From the NCBI GenBank assembly GCA_963700785.1, contig CAVOYZ010000008.1, forward strand, positions 1-64,000: a stretch of 64,000 bases of DNA, in the 5' to 3' direction. Under the pieces are notes generated by a model. It was not told the DNA's origin. It did no database searches and worked only from the letters and a program-made list of their open reading frames with translations. This DNA comes from CAXMST01 sp963700785 (GTDB lineage: Bacteria; Actinomycetota; Thermoleophilia; Solirubrobacterales; 70-9). This document shows, in pieces, positions 25,566 through 33,846 of the stretch. The translations under genes were made by a program, and so were the position numbers. How positions within the stretch are numbered: the stretch's first letter is position 1; each line of letters begins with the position of its first letter.

Positions 25566-27178
25566 ATGACACCACCGTTCGGCGACATCGACAGCATCCT
25601 CTACCAGGTGGAGCGTTGGCTCCCGGTCCTGACCGTGATCTTCCTCGGGCTGCTGGTCTTCCTGATGTTCAGGACGCTCTCGGTGATGCCGAAGACGAAG
25701 CCGAAGGAGATCCGGGCCAACAGGCGCAACATCGGCGTCAGCTGGGACGACATCGCCGGCGTCGAGGGAACCAAGGCGGAGCTCCAGGAGGTGGTCGACT
25801 TCCTCTCCCACCCGAAGCGGTTCAAGGCACTCGGCGCCCGGGTCCCGAAGGGAATCATGCTCCACGGACCGCCCGGCACCGGCAAGACGATGCTCGCCAA
25901 GGCGGTCGCGCACGAGTCGGGCGCCAACTTCTTCAGCCAGTCCGCGTCCTCGTTCGTCGAGATGTTCGCCGGCCTCGGTGCCGCGCGGATCCGACGGCTG
26001 TTTCGCGAGGCCCGCGACCACGCCCCCTCGATCCTCTTCATCGACGAGCTCGATGCGGTTGGCGCCGCGCGCGGATCCGACATCTCCGGGCGAGCGGGAT
26101 CAGACCCTGAACCAGCTGCTGGTCGAGATGGACGGATTCGAGGCCAGCGACAACATCGTCGTGATGGCCGCCTCGAACATGCTCGAGAAGCTCGATCCGG
26201 CGCTGCTCCGCCCGGGGCGCTTCGACCGGCAGGTGCTGGTCCCGCCACCCGACCTGCTCGGCCGCCGCGAGATCCTCAGGGTCCATACGCGCAACAAGCC
26301 GCTTGCACAGGACGTCGATCTGCAGATCGTCGCCCAGCACACCTCGGGACTGACCGGCGCCGATCTCGCCAACCTCTGCAACGAAGCGGCGATCCAGGCG
26401 GGGCGGGCCAAGCGCGAGTTCGTCGCCCACAAGGACTTCGACAACGCCTTCGAGCGGGTGATCGCCGGGCTCGCGAGCCGCAAGGTGATCACCAAGCACG
26501 AGAAGCGCGTCGTCGCCTGGCACGAGGCCGGCCACGCGCTGGTCTCGGAGCTGTTGCCGACCGTCGACAAGGTCCAGAAGGTCTCGATCGTGCCGCGGGG
26601 AACTGCGCTCGGCTACACGCTCAACCTGCCCCAGGAGGATCGCTATCTGAAGTCGCGCGAGGAGCTGATCGACTACATGAAGGTCCTGCTCGGCGGCCGG
26701 CGTGGCCGAGCAGATCACCTTCGGCAAGGTGACGACCGGGGCCTCCGACGACCTCGCGAAGGTCACCCGGATCGCTCGCGGAATGGTCTACGAGTACGGA
26801 ATGGGGACATCGATCCGCTCGCACCAGGTTCCCGCCGACGACTGGAACATCTCCGAGATGATGCGCCAGCGCCGCGACGAGGAGGTCTCCGAGATCGCCG
26901 AGGAGGCCTACCGCGGTGCCCATCGTCTGCTCTCGGACCATCGCGGGCTGCTCGATGCGATCGCCGAGGAGCTGCTCGTCGACGAGTCGATCGACCGCGC
27001 CCGGATCGCCGAGATCATGGGGGCCGAGCGCCGGATCAGCGACCCCGACGACGACGGCGCCCAGGAGGCGCCGGTCGGCTCGCCGCCGGTCGCGGAGGCG
27101 CTGCGGACCCGCGGCGACGGGGGCAGCCCGCAGGCGGCTCCCCCGGAGCATGCTCCCGGTCGCGAGCCGCTCACCTAG
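25566..27178 (+). CDS. ftsH: FtsH-like membrane AAA+ zinc protease, short form, two frame breaks
   Basis: Degrades membrane and regulatory proteins. One membrane helix (VLTVIFLGLLVFLMF, about 20-35) precedes the AAA module: Walker A GPPGTGKT, pore loop FVEMFAGLGAARIRRLF, Walker B ILFIDELDAVG, the arginine-finger region LLRPGRFDRQV. The M41 protease domain has HEAGH as zinc site and SIVPRGTALGYT. Breaks lie at about 26088-26090 (before GERDQTLNQLL) and 26699-26701 (before VAEQITFG); each is repaired by removing one base. Corrected length is about 536 aa against 600-650 usually, because the first helix and extracytoplasmic domain are absent. The zinc-ligand aspartate region near 26700 needs the corrected frame. 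Confidence 0.88.
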
Positions 27179-27200
27179 CCGGACGAGTCGAAGACGGCGC

Positions 27201-27244
27201 TTGACGGGCGCCACCGTGGTCTGATATCACTAAACCAAGTGGTT
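27201..27244 (+). promoter_or_regulatory. Promoter and likely autoregulatory operator of the ArsR gene
   Basis: TTGACG at 27201-27206 and GATATC at 27223-27228, 16 bases apart, resemble a sigma-70-type promoter. An 8-base palindrome TGATATCA (27222-27229) covers the -10 element. A second inverted repeat, AACCA-AG-TGGTT (27233-27244), contains the GTG start codon at 27239. With the start about 10 bases after the -10, the transcript would be nearly leaderless. ArsR-family repressors bind such dyads, so autorepression is inferred. Confidence 0.55.
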
Positions 27245-27556
27245 ACGTATCGCACCCTCGACGGCACCTTCGGAGCCCTCTCCCATCCGACCCGACGGCA
27301 GATCATGCTGCGGCTCCGGGAGGGAGATGCATCGGTGAGTGAGCTCGCCGCGCCCCACAGGGTGTCGTTGCCGGCGATCTCGAAGCACGTCCGCGTGCTC
27401 GAGGACGCGGGCCTGCTGCTGCGGCAGAAGGAGGGCCGCGAGCATCGCTGCTCGCTGGCGACATCGCCGCTGCAGGAGGTCGAATCGTGGCTGCGCCGTT
27501 TCCGCGAGCCGACGGAGGCGACCACAGACCAACGGAAGGAGAAGCAGCATGGCTAA
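27239..27556 (+). CDS. ArsR-family winged-helix transcriptional regulator
   Basis: A 105-aa helix-turn-helix repressor: TFGALSHPTRRQIMLRL, recognition helix region VSLPAISKHVRVLEDAGLL and beta-wing RQKEGREHRCSL. It lacks the CVC metal site of classical ArsR; the single cysteine is in the wing. It belongs with the SdpR/SRPBCC-associated subgroup that usually controls the next gene. Start GTG 27239 chosen for the conserved LDGTFGALSHPTRR spacing. It overlaps the YciI gene by 8 bases. Confidence 0.88.
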   Translation: MVTYRTLDGTFGALSHPTRRQIMLRLREGDASVSELAAPHRVSLPAISKHVRVLEDAGLLLRQKEGREHRCSLATSPLQEVESWLRRFREPTEATTDQRKEKQHG

Positions 27557-27845
27557 GTTCGTGTTGATCTACCACGGCGGCAAGCCGCCGGAGAACGAGG
27601 AGGAGAAGGACCGGGTGATGGCTGCGTGGGGGCAGTGGATGGAGAGCCTCGGCGACGCCCTGGTCGACATCGGCAACCCGCTCGGCCAGCCGAGGTCGAT
27701 CGGCGGCGACGCCGCCGATCCGGCGAGCGGCTACAGCGTCCTCGAGGCCGCCGACCACGAAGCCGCGGTCGAGCTCGCCAGCGGCAACCCGATGGCGGGA
27801 GAGGACGGGGCGCGGATCGACGTCCACGAGGCGTACTCGATGTAG
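27549..27845 (+). CDS. YciI/YCII-family protein
   Basis: A 98-aa dimeric alpha-beta barrel protein of the YciI family (MAKFVLIYHGG, then PLGQPRSIGGD and a C-terminal VHEAYSM), with an AAGGAGAAG ribosome-binding site just before ATG 27549. Related proteins act as small lyases or sit in sigma-factor/ArsR regulons; the substrate is unknown. The start lies within the ArsR gene's last codons, so the two are co-expressed and the regulator probably controls both. Confidence 0.8.
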   Translation: MAKFVLIYHGGKPPENEEEKDRVMAAWGQWMESLGDALVDIGNPLGQPRSIGGDAADPASGYSVLEAADHEAAVELASGNPMAGEDGARIDVHEAYSM

Positions 27846-27856
27846 GAGCGCTCAAG

Positions 27857-27886
27857 GGTCGCCGGGCGGGCCGTTGCCCGGCGACC
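27857..27886. terminator. Bidirectional hairpin between convergent genes
   Basis: Perfect 11-base stem (27857-27867 with 27876-27886) and 8-base loop, between the YciI gene (+) and the MBL hydrolase (-). It is G/C-rich without a T tract, like the other convergent-gene hairpins in this window. Confidence 0.6.
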
Positions 27887-27904
27887 TCGCGGCGGCGCGG
27901 TCGC

Positions 27905-28663
27905 CTAGCCGACGGCGCTGATCGATTCGCCCGGGGCCAGGACGGTCACCTCGGTTTCCGGGTGGATCCGGCGGGCGTGCTCGGTGAACTCGATCGCCGG
28001 CGTGGCGCTCATCCACGGCCAGATGCGCGGAGCCCCGGCCGGCGTGTACGTCCCCCAGTGAATCGGGACCACGCGCTTCGGGCGCAGCAGACGCAGCGCC
28101 GACGCCGCCTCGATCGGGTTCATGTGGCCGGGGCCCAGCGTCGGTCCCCAGCCCCAGATCGGCAGCAGCGCGAGGTCGAGGTCCTCGGCGATCTCGGCCA
28201 TCCCGTCAAAGACCTCGGTGTCACCGGCGAAGTAGACGCCGGCGCCGGCGTCCCTGACCAGATAGCCGAGCGAGGGCGGCTCGATCGTGCCCCGCCGCTC
28301 AGCGGCATGAACCGCAGGCGTGACGCGGACGCGAAGCGCGCCGATCTCGAGCGCGTCGCCCGGCGCCACCTCCCGGATCGCCGTGAAGCCCTCGCGGTCG
28401 AGCAGCCCCGCGGTCCCACGCGGGACGACGATCGGCGTCTGCCGGGAGAGCCGTCGCAGGCTCGGCAGGTCGAGGTGATCGTGGTGGACGTGTGAGATCA
28501 GGACCGCGTCGAGCCCGCGCAGCTCGACAGCGGGGAGATCGTGGCGGCGGCGCAGCAGTCGGTAGAGGCTGGGCCGCAGCAGGGGATCGGTCAAGAGGCG
28601 GGTGCCGCCGCCCTCGATCTCAGCGGTCGCGTGGCCCAGGTAGGTTGCGGTCAGGTCGCTCAC
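27905..28663 (-). CDS. MBL-fold metal-dependent hydrolase (UlaG/NAPE-PLD-like)
   Basis: About 252 aa metallo-beta-lactamase-fold enzyme. The zinc motif HVHHDHLD (H-x-H-x-D-H) is at about residues 58-65; later metal ligands sit in PAVHAAERRG, FAGDTEVFDG and VPIHWGTYTP. The YLGHATAEIE start and the overall pattern match UPF0173/UlaG-like hydrolases that cleave lactone, phosphodiester or amide bonds; the substrate is not predictable. GTG at 28663 chosen because the longer open frame upstream overlaps mce on the other strand. Confidence 0.85.
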   Translation of the reverse strand: MSDLTATYLGHATAEIEGGGTRLLTDPLLRPSLYRLLRRRHDLPAVELRGLDAVLISHVHHDHLDLPSLRRLSRQTPIVVPRGTAGLLDREGFTAIREVAPGDALEIGALRVRVTPAVHAAERRGTIEPPSLGYLVRDAGAGVYFAGDTEVFDGMAEIAEDLDLALLPIWGWGPTLGPGHMNPIEAASALRLLRPKRVVPIHWGTYTPAGAPRIWPWMSATPAIEFTEHARRIHPETEVTVLAPGESISAVG

Positions 28664-28720
28664 TCGGCTCCACGTTAGAGCGCCTGGAGCCGCGGCCGCC
28701 GCCCAATAGACTCCGGTTCG

Positions 28721-29131
28721 ATGTTTGAGCGGATCGATCACATTGGCGTTGCCGTCGACGACCTGGACGGCGCAATCGAGCTGTACGAGGGAGTCCTCGG
28801 AATGCCGCTGGTGCACCGCGAGACGGTGACCGAGCAGGGCGTCGAGGCGGTGCTCGTCGACGTCGGCGACGGCCACGTCGAACTGCTTGCCCCGCTCGGC
28901 CCCGATACGCCGGTCGGCAGGTTCCTCGCGAAGAATGGGCCGGGGCTGCATCACGTCGCCTACGCCGTCAGCGACATCGAGGCGACACTCGAGCAGCTCG
29001 CCGGTTCGGGGATGACCTTGATCGACCAGCGCCCGCGAACCGGCATCCGCTCCAGCAAGGTGGCCTTCGTCCATCCGAAGTCGACCGGTGGCGTCCTGAC
29101 CGAGATCGTGCAACCGGCTGAGGGAGACTGA
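28721..29131 (+). CDS. mce: Methylmalonyl-CoA epimerase
   Basis: A 136-aa VOC-fold enzyme that interconverts (2S)- and (2R)-methylmalonyl-CoA. Metal ligands are in IDHIGVAVDDLD (His), GDGHVELLAPL (Glu region), LHHVAYAVSDIE (His) and LTEIVQP (Glu). Length is standard. It begins a small plus-strand operon with the 72-aa protein (5 bases on) and the methyltransferase. The mutase and carboxylase it works with are not in the window. Confidence 0.92.
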   Translation: MFERIDHIGVAVDDLDGAIELYEGVLGMPLVHRETVTEQGVEAVLVDVGDGHVELLAPLGPDTPVGRFLAKNGPGLHHVAYAVSDIEATLEQLAGSGMTLIDQRPRTGIRSSKVAFVHPKSTGGVLTEIVQPAEGD

Positions 29132-29136
29132 CGAGG

Positions 29137-29355
29137 ATGAGCGCAACCAACCGGATCGAGGTCGGGTTCACCGGCAACCAGGTGATCAGCCTGAAGCTCG
29201 ACGACAAGCAGCTGTCCGAGCTGCGCAAGAAGCTCTCCGGCGGCGGCTGGCACACGATCGGGACGGATGAGGGCGAGGTCGAGGTCGACCTCGCCAAGGT
29301 CGCGTTCGTCAAGGTCGCGGCCGGCGGCCACTCGGTCGGCTTCGGCTCGTCCTGA
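29137..29355 (+). CDS. Small uncharacterised protein (72 aa)
   Basis: Short soluble protein with alternating beta-strand and helix features: RIEVGFTGNQVISLKL, a lysine-rich helix DDKQLSELRKKL, then GWHTIGTDEGEVEVDLAKVA and FVKVAAGGHSVGFGSS. The layout recalls a small ligand- or nucleic-acid-binding beta fold, but I recognise no family. A GACGAGG ribosome-binding site precedes the ATG. It sits between mce and the methyltransferase with 5- and 3-base gaps, so it is clearly co-transcribed. Confidence 0.7.
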   Translation: MSATNRIEVGFTGNQVISLKLDDKQLSELRKKLSGGGWHTIGTDEGEVEVDLAKVAFVKVAAGGHSVGFGSS

Positions 29356-29358
29356 GCG

Positions 29359-29985
29359 ATGCGGCGACTGCTCGCGCTCTCCCTGCTCGCCGTGCTCGGC
29401 GCGGCCCTGTGGTGGCGTAAGCATCCGTCGGCCTGCCCATACGGGCAGCGATTCTGGGTCGAGGCACCACACCCGCTGATCACCCGCGAGCGACTGCGTG
29501 CCGTGCTCGCCCCTCGCGACGGCGAGCGGATCCTCGAGATCGGGCCCGGAACCGGGTACTACACGCTCGAGCTCGCGGACTGGGTTGGCTCCGGCACGAT
29601 CGAGATCCTCGATATCCAGCAGGAGATGCTCGATCACACAATGGCCCGCGCGGCCGAGCGGGGGGTCGGGAATCTGACCCCGACCTGCGGGGACGCGGCC
29701 ACCCTGCCGTACCCCGACGCCGAGTTCGATGCGGTGGTGATGATCACGACGCTCGGGGAGATCCCCGACCGCGAGTCGGCGATCAGCGAGATCTTCAGGG
29801 TGTTGCGGCCGGGCGGGCGCCTGGTCGTCGGCGAGCTGTTCGGGGACCCGCACTTCACGACGCCCGGCGATCTCGAGTCGCTCGGCCGGGCGAGCGGTCT
29901 GCAGCTCGAGGAAAGGTCGGGTCCCTGGATCGGCTTCTTCGCCCGCCTCAGCAAGCCGGCCGACAGCGGCGGGCAGCCCGGCTGA
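29359..29985 (+). CDS. Membrane-anchored class I SAM-dependent methyltransferase
   Basis: A 208-aa methyltransferase with an N-terminal hydrophobic anchor (LLALSLLAVLGAALWW). SAM-binding motif I is ILEIGPGTGYYTLELA, motif II EILDIQQEML, post-I aspartate region GDAATLPYPDAEFDAVV, and motif III LRPGGRLVVGE. Close to the UbiE/PhoU-type arsenite or lipid methyltransferases in pattern; the anchor suggests a membrane lipid or quinone substrate. Third gene of the mce operon. Confidence 0.8.
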   Translation: MRRLLALSLLAVLGAALWWRKHPSACPYGQRFWVEAPHPLITRERLRAVLAPRDGERILEIGPGTGYYTLELADWVGSGTIEILDIQQEMLDHTMARAAERGVGNLTPTCGDAATLPYPDAEFDAVVMITTLGEIPDRESAISEIFRVLRPGGRLVVGELFGDPHFTTPGDLESLGRASGLQLEERSGPWIGFFARLSKPADSGGQPG

Positions 29986-29988
29986 AGC

Positions 29989-30978
29989 TCAGCCGGCGAG
30001 GGACTCCCAGAGGCGCTCTTCGGCCGCCCGCACCCGCCCCGCCGTCGCCCCGATCCCGGCCCAGGCTGCCGGGTCCGGCCGATCGGTCTCGCTCGCTGCG
30101 AACAGGCCGGCGGCAAGCGCCGACCACAGCTCGGCCGCCCGGCTCGCAAGCGCCGCCTCGGGCTCCCGGCCGACCTCGGCCAGAAACCGCGCGTACATGG
30201 CGCGGAAGTTGCCTCCCCCCGTTCCCCGGCGCTCGATCACCTGGTAGTTGAAGCGGGCGCACCAGCGCCAGTCAGCCGCCAGCTCCGGCCAGGCCGCAAC
30301 CTCGGCCGAGAACCGGCGCAGCGCCGGCAGCCCCTCGATCTCGCCGAGGCGGGGCGCGAGCATCAGAGCGGCGGCGGCCTCGATCGCGGCCGGCGCCGCC
30401 GTGCGCAGCCCCTCGATCGAGATCTCCTCGCCCTCCGGCAGATCGAGCATCTCGCCGTTGAGCGGGTAGTACGGGTGCTGCCCATGACGGGCCAGGGCAA
30501 GCCCCTCGAGGGAGGTCCGCTGGATCTCCTCGAAGCCGGTGTCGGCGACGTAGGCGGCCTCCTCGTCATATCCGGTCAGCACCACGGCATGGCCCGGGAA
30601 GTGCGCGGAGTTGCCGTAGTGGTCGAGGTGGTAGAGGTCGGTCAGCAGGATCGCGGGGCGCCCCGCGTCGATCGTCTCAGCGGCCCGCCGCCAGGCCTGC
30701 TCGGGATCCTCGGCGGTGCGCAGGCGGAGCGGGGCGCCGGTCAGTCGCAGGAAGTTCTCCTCGAGCCGACCGGTGCGGCCGTTGGTGAACCGCGAGGGAC
30801 TCTGGCCGTCGAGGGTCAGGTAGTAGAAACAGGGGCCGGCGCCGAGACCGAAGGCGAGTTCCTCGCTGATCTCGACGCCGTGGTGGTGGAGCAGGTTGCG
30901 CAGGGCGGTCGAGCCGCAGTGGTTTCCGGGAAGGTGCTGAAAACCGGGCACCCCGACGGCGTCTGCGGCTGCGCTCAT
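29989..30978 (-). CDS. BtrH N-terminal-domain protein (papain-like acyltransferase/peptidase fold) with DUF4872
   Basis: A 329-aa soluble protein. The N-terminal half matches the BtrH domain: the nucleophile cysteine in PGNHCGSTALRNLL, a conserved LGAGPCFYYL, and the histidine and aspartate of HFPGHAVVLTGYDEE. BtrH acylates the butirosin core in aminoglycoside synthesis; many relatives sit outside antibiotic clusters and have no known role. The C-terminal helical part (from about residue 185) fits DUF4872. ATG at 30978 overlaps the stop of the upstream membrane protein gene, so the two likely act together. No biosynthetic cluster is visible around it. Confidence 0.75.
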   Translation of the reverse strand: MSAAADAVGVPGFQHLPGNHCGSTALRNLLHHHGVEISEELAFGLGAGPCFYYLTLDGQSPSRFTNGRTGRLEENFLRLTGAPLRLRTAEDPEQAWRRAAETIDAGRPAILLTDLYHLDHYGNSAHFPGHAVVLTGYDEEAAYVADTGFEEIQRTSLEGLALARHGQHPYYPLNGEMLDLPEGEEISIEGLRTAAPAAIEAAAALMLAPRLGEIEGLPALRRFSAEVAAWPELAADWRWCARFNYQVIERRGTGGGNFRAMYARFLAEVGREPEAALASRAAELWSALAAGLFAASETDRPDPAAWAGIGATAGRVRAAEERLWESLAG

Positions 30979-32067
30979 CGGCTCGGATTCTCGCGCAGCC
31001 GCAGGTAGTCCGTTCGCTGCCGGAAGATCTCCCGCATCTCACCGGTGACCTCCTCGAGGAACTCCTCGCGGTAGGTGGCGTCGGTGAGCATCGCGACCGC
31101 GAAGTAGAGGCCGCTGAACGCGGCGAGCCCACCCGCAACCCTGAGCAGCTCGCTGGTCAGCTGGAAGCTCTCGCCGAAGAGCGGTGACCTCGACCAGCAC
31201 GCGACCGGCGTCGCCGATCCACGCCTCCCTGACCTCCGGGGTGATCGCGATCGCGCCAAAGACGATGAAGAAGGCAGCGACGAGCAGCGCAACCGACAGC
31301 ACCTGCACGGCCTGGCTGATGAACAGCACGAGCCCGACATTGCGCCGCTGAGGGGTCGAGAGCGGCGGCGCGGCGCCCCCCACCTCGCGCTCGAGGATCC
31401 CGACCTCCCGGGGCAGGCGGGCAATCAAGAACGCGACCCCGAAGAGCAGGAAGAGCAGCCCGATCCCGATCAGGCCCGGGACGGAGGCGGAGGCGAAGAC
31501 CTGCCACATCTCGGTGTTGACGAATGCGAGCAGGGCGAAGATCAGCAACAGCGGCACCGCGCGCGCGAGCAGCATGAAGGAGGCGAGCAGCTGACGGTAG
31601 AGGCGTCGCCCGGCCCAGCGCAGGATCGAGGGGACGCCGTAGCCGACCACCGCGTAGAGCCCGGCCAGCAACGCCAGGTTCGCGGCAGCGGTGCCGAGCG
31701 CACTCGTCACCTGGCCGCCGAAGATCAGCGGCAGCAGCGCGGGGATCAGGACGAAGGCTGCGAGCTCGGGCGCCTCGACGTCCTCGGGGATCGAGCCGAA
31801 CGGTCGGCCGCGCCAGCGGTTGAACAGCCCCGCCCCGACGAGCAGGGTGAGGAGGCCCCCGACCGCGGCGGCGAGGTTGGCGAGCAACGTCCAGTCGAGC
31901 TGGATCGCGCCCAACAGCTCGCCGACGAAGACCAGCGCCAGCAGCGGCGCGACCCGGTTGAAGACGTCGGTCGCCGCCGAGAAGTCCTCGTCGAACAGGG
32001 GTAGGCCGGCGTCCTTGAACAGTCGCTCGTAGGCGTCGAGCCGGATCTGACGCTCGGGGTCGTCCAT
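30975..32067 (-). CDS. Multi-pass membrane protein of unknown function, one frame break
   Basis: About 363 aa with a soluble N-terminus (RLDAYERLFKDAGLPLFDED) followed by about eight membrane helices and a conserved-looking cytosolic tail (YREEFLEEVTGEMREIFRQR). No known family is evident. The frame breaks at about 31182; dropping one base joins VEVT to LFGESFQLTSELLRVAGG and runs to the stop at 30975, where the downstream BtrH-like gene begins in an ATGA overlap. Start ATG 32067 (MDDPERQIRL). Coupling with the BtrH-like gene suggests a membrane partner or transporter for its product. Confidence 0.7.
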
Positions 32068-32150
32068 CGAGGTGATTTCACTCGGCGGCCGGACGGTCCC
32101 TGCACTCGACCAGACGAGTGCTGGGGCCGGTGCGCCTATCCTCCCCGGCC

Positions 32151-32760
32151 GTGCTCGAGCGACCCACACATCGGCGACGCCAACCACGCCCGCAGGCGCC
32201 GGGGCGGCTGGCTGAAGTCGATCGGCCGGCTCGATCAGAGGCTTCTGGTCGCGCTCCGCACCAGCGGGCACAGCCCGGCCACCGAACGGGTCGCCGCCGC
32301 CCTCGGGACTTTCGGTGAGTGGGGGCTGGGCTGGGTCGCCGTCGGTGGGGTCGGCGCAGCACTCGATCCCGATCGGCGCTCCGCCTGGCTGGCGGCGAGC
32401 CTCAGCGGCCCGGCGGCGGTCGCGATCAACTACGCGGTCAAGGTCGCGGTCGGCCGGCAGCGGCCGCTGATCGAGGGCCACCCCCGGCTCGCCAAGGCCC
32501 CGAGCAAGCTCTCCTTCCCCTCGGCCCACGCGACGTCGTCGATGGCGGCAGCGACCGCGATCGGCCGGGCGGCCCCCGGCGCCCGACCCGCCCTCTACCC
32601 CCTGGCGGGGGCGGTCTGCCTCGGTCGGCCGTTCCTCGGGATGCACTACCCCTCCGACGTCCTCGCCGGGGTCCTGCTCGGCCGCGAGATCGGGCGCCAC
32701 TGGCCGCTTCCGGGCATCCCGATGCGCGGCGATGCGAACAGCGAGATCTGGTCGCGATGA
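32151..32760 (+). CDS. PAP2-family membrane phosphatase, frame break near the start
   Basis: About 202 aa, a type-2 phosphatidic acid phosphatase/undecaprenyl-diphosphatase-like enzyme. The three active-site motifs are K-x6-RP in KVAVGRQRP, PSxH in SFPSAHATSS and the last, RPFLGMHYPSDVLAG. No ATG/GTG/TTG lies in this frame before the internal ATG at 32542, which would delete two motifs. GTG at 32151 joins the frame if one base is removed at about 32165, giving VLERPHIGDANHARRRR then WLKSIGRLDQRLLVAL. The 3' end overlaps ychF by 4 bases (ATGA). Confidence 0.7.
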
Positions 32761-33833
32761 AGGTCGGGATCGTCGGCATGCCGAACGCGGGCAAGTCGAC
32801 CCTCTTCAACGCGCTCACCCAGGCCGGCGCCGAGTCGGCCGGCTACCCGTTCACGACGATCGAGCCGAACGTCGCGATCGCCGCCGTCCCGGACGAGCGC
32901 CTCGAGGCCGTCTGCGCCACGGTCGGCGCCGATCCGATCGTCCACGAGACGCTCGAGGTCCACGACATCGCGGGCCTCGTCAAGGGAGCTCACGCCGGCG
33001 AGGGCCTCGGCAACAAGTTCCTCGCATCGATCCGCGAGACCGACGCGATCTGCCACGTGGTCCGCGCCCACTCCGACAGCGGCGTGCCGCACCCAGACGG
33101 GAGCGTCGACCCGGTCGCCGACGCGGAGATGGTCGAGGCCGAGCTGCTGCTCTCCGACCTCGAGCAGGCAACCCGCAGGCTCGAGCGCGTCGCCAAGCAG
33201 GCCAAGGCGCTGGACAAGGAGGCGATCGCCGAACGCGACTGGCTCGAGCAGGTCGTCGAAGGCCTGCAGGGCGGACGGGCGGTGCGTGCATTTCCGGCTC
33301 CGGCTGACGCTCCCGACGCGGTCCGCAAGCTCCAGGCCCTGACCTCGAAGCCGGTGCTGTACGTCGCCAACGTCGACGAGGGGGAGGCTGATCCACCCGC
33401 CGCGCTGGTCGCCCATGCCGAGGCGTCGGGCGACCAGGCGATCGCGCTCAGCGCGAAGATCGAGGCCGAGCTCGCCGAGCTCGACGGCGGCGATGCGGCG
33501 GCGATGCGCGAGGACCTGGGGCTGAGCGAATCCGGCCTCGACCGGATGGTCAGGGCCGCCTTCTCGCTGCTCGACCTGATCAGCTTCTTCACCGCCGGCG
33601 AGGGGGTGGAGGGACGGGCCTGGAGCCTGCCCTCCGGCTCGACCGCCTGGCACGCGGCCGGCCGAGTCCACTCCGACATCGCCGACGGCTTCGTCAAGGC
33701 GGAGGTGATCGGCTGGCGTGAGCTGGTCGACGCCGGCGGCTACACGGCGGCCCGCGAGCGCGGCACCCTGCGAATCGAGGGCCGCGACTACGTGATGGCC
33801 GACGGTGACGTGATCACCGTCAAGCACACCTGA
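32757..33833 (+). CDS. ychF: Redox-regulated ATPase YchF (Obg-related)
   Basis: A 358-aa ribosome-associated P-loop protein that prefers ATP to GTP. G1 GMPNAGKST, switch region YPFTTIEPN, G3 DIAGLVKGAHAGEGLGNKFL, the altered G4 of YchF (VANVDE in place of NKxD), and the C-terminal TGS domain (FFTAGEGVEGRAW, GRVHSDIADGFVKAEVI) are all present. ATG at 32757 overlaps the PAP2 stop. It is widely conserved and linked to oxidative-stress response and translation. Confidence 0.95.
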   Translation: MKVGIVGMPNAGKSTLFNALTQAGAESAGYPFTTIEPNVAIAAVPDERLEAVCATVGADPIVHETLEVHDIAGLVKGAHAGEGLGNKFLASIRETDAICHVVRAHSDSGVPHPDGSVDPVADAEMVEAELLLSDLEQATRRLERVAKQAKALDKEAIAERDWLEQVVEGLQGGRAVRAFPAPADAPDAVRKLQALTSKPVLYVANVDEGEADPPAALVAHAEASGDQAIALSAKIEAELAELDGGDAAAMREDLGLSESGLDRMVRAAFSLLDLISFFTAGEGVEGRAWSLPSGSTAWHAAGRVHSDIADGFVKAEVIGWRELVDAGGYTAARERGTLRIEGRDYVMADGDVITVKHT

Positions 33834-33846
33834 GCTCCGTTCGCGA

